Positions 9,851-21,331 of a DNA stretch of 64,000 bases are shown one piece after another (position 1 is the stretch's first letter; every line of letters begins with the position of its first letter). Below the pieces are notes generated by a model. It worked only from the letters and a program-made list of their open reading frames with translations. It searched no databases and was not told the origin of the DNA. This stretch comes from Agapanthus africanus (Eukaryota; Streptophyta; Magnoliopsida; Asparagales; Amaryllidaceae), in NCBI GenBank assembly GCA_030015575.1, contig CM057337.1, forward strand, positions 374,937,582 to 375,001,581. Direction: 5' to 3'. The translations under genes and the position numbers were made by a program.

Positions 9851-10473
9851 AGCAACGCCTAAATAGAAAGCAATGATAGACATTACAGATCACAGATGAA
9901 TACATTGGATATACTAGCAATCCGCATTCCTTTCGAGCCTGAAACGAAAAGCGGATAACACGGTCGCGGTGAATAGCAAATACCCCACCCAAGACCCCTA
10001 CGGGTGCGGCAAACTACCCTCCATGTTCCCGGTAGTTTGTGCACCCCACCATGGGTCTATCCTAGGAGCAAAAACAGTAAAAAGAATTATACAATGACGG
10101 CTACAACCCCGACCCGGTTGTGCGGCCAAACAAATAATATAATTACATCAATTTACATTTACAATGAATGAAAGAAAAACAAAAGCTCATCTCACATCCA
10201 CCCCGGCTATTCACCCGCGACAGTCCAACACATTCATATACACATTCCAGAACATTACAGATCATGTATAACCCCGACTAATCGACTTATAGCGATTAGC
10301 CGACGTTCAATACATGCAAACATCACAGATATAACCAACATAGCCAAAGTGCAGTGAAGTTCGGAAAAAAATACGGAATTATAGGACCCCAAAAGTGAAT
10401 TTCAGTTCTGGAAAATCTGGGTACATATAATATATCTTAAAAATCCCAAAACCAACACAGAAGAACACTGCAC

Positions 10474-10579
10474 GAAAAACGATGCAAAGATGACACAAAC
10501 TTGCGGCGGTTCCGCGGCCAGATGAGTAGGTGAGGCCGCGGAAGCGCGGCGGTTTGGAGGAAACATGATATCGTTTTTC
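10474..10579 (-). other. GC-rich leader foldback, E3
   Basis: Outer arms GAAAAACGAT (10474-10483) and ATCGTTTTTC (10570-10579) are perfect complements. Inner arms TTCCGCGGCC and GGCCGCGGAA pair around a 14-nt loop. Same layout as in E2, E4 and E8 with different bases. Confidence 0.65.
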
Positions 10580-10744
10580 TTGTGTGTTCTTAGAAAACCC
10601 TGAGACGATTTTACAAGTATAAAGTTTTTCATTTTGAGCAGAAAAAATTTCAACAGAAAGTTAGGTTTTCGTTTTTCCGGTTTTGCGATTTTTCGGTTCC
10701 GAACTTCGTTACACTTCACTACCAAGCTAGTTTAAGTTTAGTTA

Positions 10745-10757
10745 GGCTCTGATACCA
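10745..10757 (-). promoter_or_regulatory. E3 primer-binding site
   Basis: TGGTATCAGAGCC on the minus strand, one base from the 5' LTR. Confidence 0.9.
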
Positions 10758-10758
10758 C

Positions 10759-12836
10759 TGTAAGTCCATATTGCGACCCCCGGTACTTACGGGGAGGCGG
10801 AAACGGTATAAAAAACGAATTTTTATCGCAAGAGGCAACATGGACTAAACTGTGTCGGGATCGTTGTCTAAACTAAAACTAGTTAACAAGCTAAAGAGAG
10901 TTAGCTACTATGGAAGATGGTTATACCTAAACTTGAACTCCTTCTTCTTCAAACCTTGTAGAGGTTGATGGTTCTCTTTTCGTCGCCTTCTCCCGTCGAA
11001 GATGGATCCACCTCGAAGGTTCGACTTTGGGCTCTTCCTCGATCTTTGAGTGAACTAGGGTTTCCGGCTTGCTAAACCTTCATCCTAGAATGAGTAGAGA
11101 GTGATTAGGGTTTGCTTTTCTATCTAAAGAGAATGATTCTCAACACATGAGAAGGTTTCTCTTTTCAAGAGGAAGAAGAAGATGAAATGAGGAGAGAGAG
11201 TGAGAATGATAGAATGAGCTCAATAATTCATTTCTTGCAACCATATTGCAAAAGAAATGATTTATCTAAATGATAATAATTGAAATAAGAATAGTTGATG
11301 GTTATTTTGGAATGACCACTATCATACCTCTTTTAATGAAGTGTAAGCATGAATCAAGGAAGACTTTCAAGGCATAAAAAGTGGTCAATGATCAACAAGT
11401 CAACCAAGGTCAACAAGTCAACAAGAAAAACAACCATAACATAATTCTTATTTAATTACTATTATTAATAGATAATATACAAATCCATTAGGGTTTGGAA
11501 AATGATAACTGTCAACTGTGCATACGCACCCGATCCGAAACCCTAATGAAAAACCTCATTCTCCGCCTCAAGCAACTGTGCATACACACCTGCATTCTCG
11601 TTCCGAGGAACAAGAATACCAAGATATAAAAGCAACCCCCAAAACATATACCAGTATCTGGCTCAAACCAGAGCCTGCCAGTATAATCCGTCCGGACTCC
11701 AAACGTGCACAAGTGCGCGGATGAGAACGAACCCTGTCGCAAAACCATGCGACCTCTACTCTGTTTTGCCCAGAGGCGAATACCCTCTGTGTGGGACTCT
11801 AAAGACTCGACACTACGCTGGCAGTGGGTTTAACCACAGACCGCAAGCGGCACTAGCTGTGCGTAACGGTCCCCAGGTAGATGCCGACAAGAAGGCTGAC
11901 GAGGTGAAACCCCATCTGAACTCCTACTGAGTCTGAATGTGACATTCTCCGTACAGTCCGGTCTGTTCGTCTGATACATCGCATGGCGGGCCTAGGGGGC
12001 GGTAAAACGTCAGTCCCCCAATAGCGGTACAAGTCGTGTCGGAGTGAAGCCCAAAACACCCTGAGATAACACTGGAAACCTACCAGTATATCTCGCTTGC
12101 CCTGGCCAGGGACTACTCGTGTAATGGCTCTCCTAGACACAGCGCGATGTCAACCCCCAATACCGGGAGAGACGAATCCTGTCTAACCGTCACTGCCTCC
12201 AAGTGCTTCGGGACTGCACCCAACCATCACCTGTTTGCACGACTCCTTTGAGCCGTGGTAGGGTAGTGATCAAAGTGCAGTGGGAACACACTCGAGGCGA
12301 AGTGTCAGTGTCAAGTCAGCGGACTAAGCTGTACTCATGTCACCTGGGAACTGATAACTGACGATAGGTATAATACCAACCTGTCAGTTCCCGACGAGTC
12401 CTGTCCAGTGTACTCGTAACCCAACGAGCACCCGTATACTATCTCCAGTACGACGTACTGATGGCTGTGGGACAGACCATCTCCCACACTGGGATGAGAA
12501 GCGCATACGCTAGTCTACTCCGGAGTATCGATGCCCTGTCTCGATAGTCCTACGACTAGGGACCTGTATAAGGATGTGCCTATAAATTACCCAGCCCCCA
12601 CTAGTGTGACTGCCATCACAACGCTGGTAATCAAGCAAAGATCCTAAGGGCTCCACTAATGCGTATAAGTGATATACTGAAATAAACACAAGTACACATT
12701 GAAGTAGAAACAAACCAAGTAGCATACTACTATATTGAGCAAGATTGTTTATACAAGGTGAATATCCCAAGCTTCCATCAAGTAATATACAAACTAGTAT
12801 GATACAGTAATGGCCTCTAGGGCATATACACTAACA
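10759..12836 (-). repeat. E3 5' LTR
   Basis: 2078 bp, nearly identical to 2697-4774 (offset 8062). Differences by eye: near 11391, 11939, 11969 and 12084. Confidence 0.95.
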
Positions 12837-12854
12837 TTTATAAGAGCACCGACA

Positions 12855-12957
12855 AAATTTGGGCACGTAATTCCACCAAACCGCCGCGGAAACGCGGCCA
12901 AACCCATGGTTTGGCCGCGCATCCGCGGCCACTTGGTGAGATCATGCTCCCAAATTT
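12855..12957 (+). other. GC-rich leader foldback, E2
   Basis: Arms AAATTTGGG (12855-12863) and CCCAAATTT (12949-12957) close a 103-nt foldback. The inner part pairs CACCAA with TTGGTG, GCCGCGGA with TCCGCGGC, and CGCGGCCAAACC with GGTTTGGCCGCG around a CAT loop. Confidence 0.7.
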
Positions 12958-13856
12958 GTACAGTGTGTTCCCCTCTGGAAATTGGGGTTTTAGGTATATA
13001 TCTTTTGGGCCCAGGTTTTGTTACTGTTCTCCAGATTTGCGTGGGCCCACTTTGTGATATTTAGTCGATCGAAATTTAAACATGTTAGTTTACAGTGCTT
13101 ACATTATATCTCCGACCGGGAATGTTATTTGATCGGTAAACCGCGTCCGATTGCTATAGTTCTTTTAGACGGGTTTGCGAACGTGACATTCGCGTTGATG
13201 TTCTGTGTTGTGCTGTGATGTTGAGGATTTGTCGTGGTGGATAGCAGTGTGCAATGATAGTGCAGTTTGAGTTTATTTGTACATTTGATATTGCGGGGCG
13301 AGCGTCCAACATGTGGACTGCCGTCACTGCCTGTTGTATAATATTCTTTTGGGGCACGACCAGGTTGCGGTCGATGTACCTATTGTACTATTTTTCATTA
13401 CTGTACTAGGTTTTACCCCGCGACGGAGTGCACGGATAGCCGGGTTCTGGAGGGGCAACGGGTCCGCATCTCATGGCTTTGAGAGGCAGAGGGGCCCCAC
13501 TCTAGAATTGGCAGACTATTCACCGCACTCGTAGGGGGTACAAGTTGACCCAAGGAGGGGTGCTCAATTTACCGGATTCCGTGAAGTGCCGGGTGTTCCA
13601 TTCACTATGCTGTGGGGACTACCTCGCTTCAGGTTTTGGCGGGTAACTTGCCGCACCCGTAGGGGTCTAGGTTTCATTGCACAGGCTATCCACACGACAG
13701 GGGAACGTCGGGTTTCAGCAGCGGCTCTGTGAAACCCGGGGATCCCAGATTATCTGTATTGTTCTGTGATGCTTATTACTTTTCTGTAATGTTGCATATT
13801 ATCACGCCTGGAGCGATTATTGTATATTGGTTTATATACTATTAGATGTTGTATAT

Positions 13857-13950
13857 GTTTTACACCCATGCTAGTCCAGTCCCCGCTCTGTCGTTAGTTA
13901 AGTAACCTAACGGGTGATGACGGGACCCAGTGACGAATGCGGATGGCATA
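13857..13950 (+). other. Conserved leader block, E2
   Basis: Same block as E3 9753-9850, in plus orientation, ending in GCGGATGGCATA. Confidence 0.65.
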
Positions 13951-14087
13951 TACGCACATTTTATTTTCGTTCTTTTCTGGTGTGATTGATTGATGGGACT
14001 GCATTGATTCTGATCAATGCAAAAAGTTAAACAAACCTGTTTTAGTTGTTGGAACAAATTTAAAAAGTGTTATTGCAAAGACGTTTC

Positions 14088-14330
14088 CTTTTGTTTTGCA
14101 TAGCGGTATTCAGTGGAATATCCTGCACCTCATTCGACAGGGCAAGGGCCGATATCCCTTCACCGGGACTGACCCCTTGGGCAGAAGTTTGCGTCAGGGT
14201 AATAACTTCACTATAGTCGATTACTTGTTGCTTTGCATAGCGGTATTCAGTGGAATATCCTGCACCTCATTCCACGAGGAAAGAGCCGAGATCCCTTCAC
14301 CGGGAGTGACCTCTTTAGCAAAAGGTTTTC
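14088..14330 (+). repeat. Duplicated GATCCCTTCACCGGGAG module, E2
   Basis: Two diverged copies, at about 14088-14180 and 14229-14330. Each starts TTTTGCATAGCGGTATTCAG or similar, continues with AATATCCTGCACCTCATTC, and ends in CCCTTCACCGGGA and a TGACC word. The same pair is present in E5, E6, E7 and E8, but not in E3 or E4. Confidence 0.65.
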
Positions 14331-14461
14331 GCCACTATATTTTAAAAAGCTATCAGGTTCCTTCAGCGATATCAAGTTCACTACGTTAAAGGTTTTTCGC
14401 CAAAAACCAGCCGTAGCCCTCCGTTGTTTCTTATGGATGGTCAGTAGTATTCAAGCTATGT

Positions 14462-14655
14462 TTGTTGGCTTACGTCAAGGCATAGTGTTTGGTAGCTGCT
14501 GGGTATTCATTTGTTGCATAGATAGATGAGTTGGTTTGGGACAGTCGTATTACCTTGTTGGCATACGTCAAGGGTATGTATGGGTGGGTTCAAATTAACA
14601 AGATAATGACGGGCAGAACTTGACATGTGACTTATGATTTGTTGACATACGCCAA
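14462..14655 (+). repeat. E2 triple hairpin repeat, loop TTAC/ATAC
   Basis: TTGTTGGCTTACGTCAA (14462), TTGTTGGCATACGTCAA (14555) and TTGTTGACATACGCCAA (14639). Spacing 93 and 84 nt. Confidence 0.75.
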
Positions 14656-14967
14656 GGTCATAAGAGCATAGGGCATAAATCATATCGGGAGTTTCTAAAG
14701 AAACTGAAACTTGCCAAGTATGCGCATACCTTCTGGAGTATGAGTAACGTGGATGCATTCCATCACGTTATCATGCGATGAGAGTTGGATCCTGATTCCC
14801 ACTGATGAGTTGGTTTACTCTTCGGGTGATCCCGATTGATTCTTCTTTCAGGTTTGGAGGAGAATTTGACAGGAAAGTGGGAGGTTTCCGGATTAGATAA
14901 AATGATAACCATTCTGATCTAGGTTAGAGTGCACGCAGAGTGTTTCTTTTCTCTCTCTCTTTGGCAG

Positions 14968-16138
14968 CGACCTTTGACCGACCCTAGACTTTGACTCAGT
15001 GACCAAGTTGACCGAACCTTCTTAAAATACTGGCTTTTGGATTTTCTATGTTGCATAAGTCATTGCCACTCCTTCTTTTACCCTTTGCATTTCTCAGAAC
15101 ACCTGTTTTACTACGGACATCCACTTCCATTGGATAGATCCATCGTATGGTTATATACGAACTCGAAGGGACTTCTTCGAGGATGGATCCAGGTTCAGGA
15201 GAAATAGAATTGGTTTATTCAGTTGTCTTTTATTATCACCTTCTCTCAGGTTGCGAGAGCTCCTTGGTTTAGGAGAGTACACCTATTGCGCTTATTGGAT
15301 AGTCTTATTCCAAACCATAGGCAGGTGCCGAAAGGTAGGGAATGAAGAAAACCAATTAGCCTAAGTAGGGTGTGCAGAAGGTAATATGTAAAGACAAAAT
15401 AAAAGGGATTAGAAAGAGGGCAAAGTAAATTGCGACTGATATCATTCACGACCAAAACCGCGTACTTCATCGCCACTCCTATTTCACCTTTAAAGGAATA
15501 AGGTATTATTCAGTTGTCTTTTATCATCACCTTCTCTCAAGATATGAGTACTCCTTGGTTTAGGAGGGTACACCTATTATACTTACTGGATAGTCTTCTT
15601 CCAAACCATAGGCTGGTGCCGAACGGTAGGGAAGGAAGAAAACCATTTAGCCTAACGATGGTGTACAGAAGGTAACGACTAAAGACAAATAAAGGGATTT
15701 GGAGAGATGGCAATAAAATATACGGTTAAAGTCATGAATTGGATTATGGAAGAGGCATTGCTATGAATACCAAGATACCCCTACGAAACATTTTAATGTT
15801 TTCGTGCATTGTTAAAAGAAAACTGTTTTCCCGATTAGATACTTACTCCAAGGGTATGTATTTACCAGGTTTCATTCTCATATCTGTATGGTTTTACAGA
15901 TGATGAGAGGGAGTAAGTTATTGGGAATTAGGTGATTATCCTCATTATATCGGAATTCGTTGTAATTGGTGATATTTGAGGAAATCGCCAGGGTACAGTT
16001 TTCAACCTACGACGCACAGGTTATGAGTTGTTCAACTCAGCGGACTTATACAGAGTATTGTATGTTGTCCAGTGTCCTTCAGGACAAAGGGGTAGGTCCT
16101 CGTACTATGTTCTGTTTACTTATAACTTCTCTAGTATT
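14968..16138 (+). pseudogene. E2 decayed gag region
   Basis: Occupies the position of gag after the CAG at 14967 but has no open frame. Two related blocks begin TTATTCAGTTGTCTTTTAT (about 15215 and 15505); the second lacks part of the unit. E5 has the same tandem arrangement at about 33475 and 33888. I recognise no Gag motif. Interrupted by E4 after GTATT (16134-16138) and resumes at 25882. Short frames here match each other only as DNA repeats. Confidence 0.65.
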
Positions 16139-17219
16139 TGTTAGTGTTTATGCCCTAGAAGGCCATTACTGTATCATACTAGCTTGTATATTACTTAATG
16201 GAAGCTTGGGATATTCACATGTATATAACAGTCTTGCTAAACATGGTAGTATGCTACTTGGTTTTTCTATCTTAATATGTGAGTGTACGTATTGATAGAG
16301 CTCTTAGGATCTTGCTTGTCTACCAGCGTTGTGATGGCAGTCACACTAGTGGGGGCTGGGTAGTCTACAAGCACATCCTTATTCAGGTCCCTGGTCGTTG
16401 GATTATCGAGACAGAGCATCGATACTCCGGAATAGACTAGTATGTACGCTTCTCATCCCAGTTGGGGAGATGGTCTGTCCCACAGCCGTCAGTACGTCGT
16501 ACTGGAGATAGTATGCTGGTGCTCGTTAGGTTACGGGTACACCGGACAGGACTCACGGGGAACTGTTGGTTGGTTTGATACCAGTCGTCAGTAAACAGTT
16601 CCCAGGTGACATGAGTACAGCGTAGTCCGCAGACTTGACACTGCTACTTCGCCTCGAGTGTGTCCCACTGTTCTTAGATTGCTACCCTACCACGGCTCAA
16701 AGGAGTCGTGCAAACAGGTAGCAGTTGGGTGCAGTCCCGAGCACTTGGAGGCAGTGGCGGTTAGACAGGATTCGTCCCTCCCGGTATTGGGAGTAGATAT
16801 CGTGCTGTGTCAGAGAGCCATTACGCAAAGTCCCTGGCCAGGGCAAGCGAGATTTACTGGTAGGTTCCAGTAGTTTCTCAGGGTGTAATGGGCTTCACTC
16901 CGACACGACTTATACCGCTATTAGGGGACTGACGCTTGCCGCCCCCTAGGCCCGATATGCGATAGTCTTGGACGAACGGACCGGACTGTATGGAGATTGT
17001 CACATCAGACTCAGTAGGAGTTCGGATGGGTTTCCTCATCGGCCTTCTTATCGACAACTACCTGGGGACCGTTACGTACAGCTAGTGCCGCTTGCGGTCT
17101 GTGGTTAAACCCACTGCCAGCGTAGTAGTCGAGTCTCTAGAGTCCCACACAGAGAGTTTCCTACTCCAGGCGAAACGATATAGAGGTTGCATGGTTTTGC
17201 GACAAAGGGTTCGGACGCA

Positions 17220-17239
17220 TACGTGCGTTTACGCACGTA
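17220..17239 (+). promoter_or_regulatory. ACGT palindrome in E4 LTR
   Basis: TACGTGCGT, TT, ACGCACGTA: perfect 9-bp arms. Second copy at 25076-25095. Counterpart of the E2 G-box palindrome. Confidence 0.5.
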
Positions 17240-17369
17240 CGACTTTCGGACAGTTTTTACCAGTCGGCTTTGGTTTAAGCCAGTTACTGGTATCCGGTTA
17301 TTGGATTTTTACAGTCTAAAGTTTTTCCGTATTTTTGCGGATCGGAGGGGCGTTCTCGTAATTGTGCGA

Positions 17370-17382
17370 GAAGCTTCTAGAA
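17370..17382 (+). promoter_or_regulatory. Heat-shock element, E4 5' LTR
   Basis: GAAGCTTCTAGAA: three alternating GAA/TTC units at 5-bp spacing, the minimal perfect heat-shock element. Upstream of an AT-rich stretch near 17558 that could serve as TATA region. Confidence 0.6.
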
Positions 17383-17984
17383 GATGTGACTAAGGAGGTT
17401 ACTTTGGATAAGATTGTGAGTCATGAGGGTGATTCATCATTATCATTATTGCACCATAAATGATAATGACACATGCTTAATGAATCACCATTTTGCATTT
17501 ATGAAGCATGCTTATTCATTTCTATTATTCATTATTCTAAAAATAAGAATGCTTCATAATATATTATGATACACTCTCTCTCATCTCATTATCTTATCTC
17601 ACATTCTCTCTCCTCAAGCTCTCATCTTCAAGAGACTAATCCTTAATTCTCATGTGTTGAGATCAAAGGTTTAGTTAGACTTAAACATCCATTACCTTCA
17701 CTCTATATCATCCTTTCTTCTTTGATTAGCAATCAAAGTAGATTAGTTACCTCAAGTTAGAGGTTTAGCTTGGTGTTTTGCTCTCGGGTGGATCGTCTAC
17801 TACCTTGAGAAGGTCGAGGAGAACCAAGGAGGACACAAAGACGAAGGACAGGTTTCGTTAGGTATAATCCCTAAACACAATAGTTAAGAAACACTTTGTG
17901 TACGGTTATTTATAGTTTAGCTTCGATTTAAGCGGTTAGTCGATGTTCGTTCTTTAAACATGATCGTTTTTGAAAATTCCGCCT

Positions 17985-18001
17985 CCCCATAAGTACTGGG
18001 G
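17985..18001 (+). other. U5 terminal hairpin, E4
   Basis: CCCCA / TAAGTAC / TGGGG. Same loop as E3 with an A-T pair in place of G-C at the stem base. Second copy 25841-25857. Confidence 0.55.
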
Positions 18002-18021
18002 TGAAGTACATCGACTTACAG

Positions 18022-18034
18022 TGGTATCAGAGCC
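18022..18034 (+). promoter_or_regulatory. E4 primer-binding site
   Basis: TGGTATCAGAGCC, one base after the LTR. Confidence 0.9.
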
Positions 18035-18206
18035 TCGCTAAACACTAAATAACTTGATTGCAAATTTGTACGAATTTCGAACGGAAAAACGAAGCCGGAA
18101 AACCCTAAAAATTATATGTTTCTGTCGAATTTAAAATGATGTCCTAAAATTGTTCAGATGATCTCAGAAAGCATGAAATGAGTCCAGGAGAACACCCATG
18201 AAATTT

Positions 18207-18297
18207 GAGACCATGAGTCGGCTAAAGCGCCGCGTAAGCGCTGCGGATCCCAGAGATCCGCGGCGCTTCCGCGGCCGAGTTGCCGATTCATGGTCTC
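18207..18297 (+). other. GC-rich leader foldback, E4 (near-perfect 43-nt arms)
   Basis: Left arm 18207-18249, loop CCAGA, right arm 18255-18297; both arms are 43 nt. Outer 16 bp GAGACCATGAGTCGGC pairs with GCCGATTCATGGTCTC (one G-U). Then a symmetric 6-nt internal loop, GCCGCG/CGCGGC, one mismatch, and a long inner stem ending GCGGATC/GATCCGC with one further G-U. The shape resembles a plant miRNA precursor, but nothing shows processing. Confidence 0.75.
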
Positions 18298-18954
18298 GTA
18301 TTTTGTGTGTGGGTCCTCTCTGGTATTTGGGGTTCTCTGGAATATTTAATATTTGCCCAGGTTTCAGTTTAACAGAGCAGTTTTTGGAGCAATATTAATG
18401 TCGTTTAATCGATCGAAATTGTACAGTATTTGCATGTTGGATTATATCTGTGATTGATAAATGTGTTCGTAAACCTCCCCCAACTGCTAGTATGACGGTT
18501 GGCAGGGGGTTGCACATTTCTGAAATGGTTATATCTGTTTGTGCATATAAACTGTATTGGACTGTTGTGGTGTATAGCCGGGGTTTGCAATGGGTTATTG
18601 TTTAATTCATTTGTTGTAAATGTAATTTGTTGTAATATTATTTTTGCGGGGCACTTCCAGGTTGCGGTTGTAGCCACCGTTGTATTATTTCATTTTACTG
18701 TTTTTGCTCCTAGGACTGACCCAAGGTGGGGTACACAAACTGCCGGGTGGGTAGTTTGCCGTACCCGTAGGGGTCGAGGGTGGGGTAACGGCTATTCATC
18801 ACAACTGTGTAATCTGTCTTTTCTTGCAGGCTCAAAAGAAATACAGATTGCTTGCAAATCCAATATTGTTTATCTGTGTTCTGGAATGAATATCATTGCG
18901 TCAGACGAATGTAAAATATCTATATATATGATAGCTATTTAGACGTCACTTATG

Positions 18955-19047
18955 TTTTACACCCGCGCTAGCCCAGCCCCCGCTCTGTCGTTAGTTAAGT
19001 AACCTAACGGGTGATGACGGGACCCAGTGGCGAATGCGGATGGCATA
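18955..19047 (+). other. Conserved leader block, E4
   Basis: TTTTACACCCGCGCTAGCCC through GCGGATGGCATA; near-identical to E8 and E3. Confidence 0.65.
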
Positions 19048-19335
19048 AGAGGACGTTGTATTTTCGTTGTTTTCTGCAATGATAGGTTAATGATGGGACG
19101 CATTATCTATAATGCAAAGAAAATAAACCAAGTTTAAATCGTTGGAACAATTTAAAAGAAACCACTCGGTTATTTTTAAAACAAATATTTTTAAAATGCG
19201 GAGCTTTAACCACTCCTTTTAAAAGCTATCAGGTTCCTTCGATTATATCAAGTTCACTACGTTCACGGTTTCGCCAAAACCATTCGTAGCCCTCCGTCAT
19301 TTCATTTGGATATTCAGTAGTATTCAAGCTATGCA

Positions 19336-19528
19336 TTTTGGCCAAAGTCAAGGCATAGTGTTTGGTAGCTGCTGGGTTTTCATTTGTTGCATAAGATAGA
19401 TGAGTTGGTTTGGGGCAGTCGTATTACCATTTGACCAAAGTCAGGGGTATATACGGATGGGTTCAAATTGACAAGATAATGACGGGTAGAACTTGACATG
19501 TGACTTATGACATTTTGACCAAAGCCAA
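19336..19528 (+). repeat. E4 triple hairpin repeat, loop CAAA
   Basis: TTTTGGCCAAAGTCAA (19336), TTTGACCAAAGTCAGG (19430), TTTTGACCAAAGCCAA (19513). The middle copy has a perfect TGAC/GTCA stem. Spacing 94 and 83 nt. Confidence 0.7.
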
Positions 19529-20038
19529 GGTCATAAGAGCATGGGGCAAAAACTTATATCGGGAATTTCTAAAGAAACTGAAATTTGCAAAGAGATGCAT
19601 ACCATTTGGAGTTTGATGAATGTTGGTAGGATTCCTTCAACATTATCATACGATGATATTTGGATCCCGATCCTACTGTGAGTATATGCTACTTATCAGG
19701 ATATTCGTCACTTAACGATCAATGCTATAAACCTAGTAGGTGTCCAGAAAGGTGTCAGCGGGGTTACGCCCCCAGAGAAAAGAGGTTATTTAATTAAGGA
19801 ACTTCGCGAAAGCGTTGGAAAACCTCCCTCGAAGTATCGACACTGGCCTGGCTGAACGGTTAAGCAAGTATTGTACGGTGAGAATAGTCCTGGCTAATTC
19901 TTCTTTTATGGTTTGAGGAAGGATTCGAGAAACAGTGGGAGCCATCCAGTTTAGATAAACTAAAAACCACTCTAAACTTGCAAGAGCATCATGCTAAAGT
20001 GTTTTCTTCTCTCTCTCCTAATTGCAGCGACCCTGAAA

Positions 20039-21331
20039 ATGACTGGACTTAAGTTACTTTTAGAAAAGAATATACTGACGGGGCCAAACTATAAAGATTG
20101 GCTGCGGAATGTCAAAATGGCCTTGACCTATGACAAACTGGGGTACGTCCTCACCGCTACGGCACCTGCTGTCCCTGGTCCCAAATCCAGCAATGCGGAT
20201 AAGGAAATCCGCAAAACCTGGGATTTAGATTGCGCGAGAGCCAAGTGCATCGTGCTTGCCTCTATGAACAATGAACATCAGAGGAGGCACGAGGATATGT
20301 CCTTAGATGGCATATTTCTCCATACAAAGGAACTTTATGGAGAGCAATCTCGTATAGCAAGATACGAGACCTCTAAGAAATTGTTTCGAGCGAGGTTGGC
20401 TGTCGGGTCATCGGTAGGTGAACATGTCCTACAGATGATCGGCTATATTGAAGAGCTCGCAGACCTTGGGACGACTTTGGATAATGAGCTCTATACAGAC
20501 CTTATTCTCCAGTCCCTTCCTCCCACCTACGCCCAGTTTATCCTCAACTTCAATCTTCAAGGAAAAGAAGTTGAACTTGCGGAACTCCTGAACATGTTAA
20601 GGAGTGCAGAGGGCACCTTGCAGAAGGCAAGGGAAACACCCGCTATGTTTGTTGGCGGTGCATCTTCTTCCGGGTCCAAGGCTAGGGCCAAAGGAAGGAA
20701 GAAGAAGGCCGCACCCAAACCTAGAGGAGGTGTTAGTAAGGTGGGAAAGAAGGGAAAGAAAAAGACTGCAGTACCGATAGTTGGCCAGGATGAGTGCTTT
20801 CATTGTCACAGGAAAGGGCACTGGAAGAAGGATTGCAAGGCGTGGAACGCCAAGAACCAGGAACCGAAGCAAGCTGTGGCTTCGACTTCAGGTGTGTTTG
20901 TAATTGAGAATTGTCTGTCGATCAACTCTACTTCCTGGGTATTGGATACCGGATCAGGATCTCATATTTGCAATTCATTGCAGGCACTGAGAAACCGTAG
21001 AGTGCTGAAGGAAGGTGATATGATCCTCAGGGTTGCTAACGGAGCTAGCGTGGGAGCTGCGTCCGTCGGGGATTATCACCTAGGATTGACGAGTGGACAC
21101 ATTTTGGTTTTACATAACTGTTATTTTGTACCAAGCTTAACGTGTAATATCATATCGGTTTCCTTGTTATCAAATAAAGGTTATGATTTCACGTTTGTAA
21201 AAGATATTGTTAACATCCACCTTAATCAGGGTTTGATTGGGTCCGGTACTTTAAATAACGGCATATATGTGTTAAACCAACTCCAAATTTTCAATGTCCA
21301 GAACACACTAAAAGAAAGTCTCCAGATATAA
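20039..21331 (+). pseudogene. E4 polyprotein, Gag-PR part (before frameshift)
   Basis: 430 codons from the ATG at 20039 (MTGLKLLL, same start as E3) to a stop at 21331. An in-frame ATG at 19991 lies before the likely splice acceptor. Encodes Gag with the basic stretch and zinc knuckle CX2CX4HX4C, then protease with DTGSG about residue 303. Compared with E3, the frame is lost by a single missing base at about 21308-21309, just before the integrase zinc domain. The rest continues in the next frame at 21310. The product would be a Gag-PR protein lacking integrase and RT. The surrounding protein is clearly homologous to E3, at roughly nine in ten residues where I compared them. Confidence 0.88.

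Larger units (their letters stand above)
8753..10758 (-). other. E3 leader (5' untranslated)
   Basis: About 2 kb with no credible ORF between the PBS and gag. In element order it holds a GC-rich foldback (10474-10579), the conserved block (9753-9850), three short hairpins (9241-9435), a PPT-like ACAGTGGGAG (about 8830-8840) and a pyrimidine tract with CAG ending at 8753. The duplicated CCCTTCACCGGGAG module of other elements is absent. Confidence 0.8.
2697..12836 (-). mobile_element. E3: intact, probably autonomous Copia element
   Basis: 10,140 bp, flanked by TTTAT at 2692-2696 and 12837-12841. In element orientation: 5' LTR 12836-10759, PBS, 2-kb leader, one uninterrupted polyprotein, purine tract, 3' LTR 4774-2697. 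The two LTRs are 2078 bp each; by eye I find about four differences, so insertion is recent. Inserted 165 bp into the internal region of E2. This is the only complete element here with all coding and cis-acting parts intact, hence the best candidate driver for the non-autonomous copies. Confidence 0.95.
12842..14967 (+). other. E2 leader, second part
   Basis: Continues the E2 leader after E3. Holds the GC-rich foldback (12855-12957), the conserved block (13857-13950), the doubled CCCTTCACCGGGAG-type module (14088-14330), the triple hairpin (14462-14655), a PPT-like AAGTGGGAGG (about 14874) and a pyrimidine tract ending in GGCAG at 14967. Confidence 0.8.
16139..18020 (+). repeat. E4 5' LTR
   Basis: 1882 bp, TGTTAGTG to CTTACA. 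Shorter than the other LTRs; the first kilobase matches E3 and E9 in outline, the remainder is distinct. Confidence 0.95.
18021..20027 (+). other. E4 leader (5' untranslated)
   Basis: 2 kb. Holds the 91-nt foldback (18207-18297), conserved block (18955-19047), triple hairpin (19336-19528), PPT-like ACAGTGGGAG (19932-19941) and a pyrimidine tract with TTGCAG ending at 20027. No CCCTTCACCGGGAG module. Confidence 0.8.

Noticed and set aside
18207..18297. Calling the E4 foldback a miRNA gene
   Set aside because: The shape fits, but without small-RNA data it is indistinguishable from a leader structure shared by all relatives. Kept as a structure only.
21300..21320. Programmed frameshifting in E4
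   Set aside because: No clear slippery heptamer at the junction, and E3 is open through the same place. A one-base loss is simpler.
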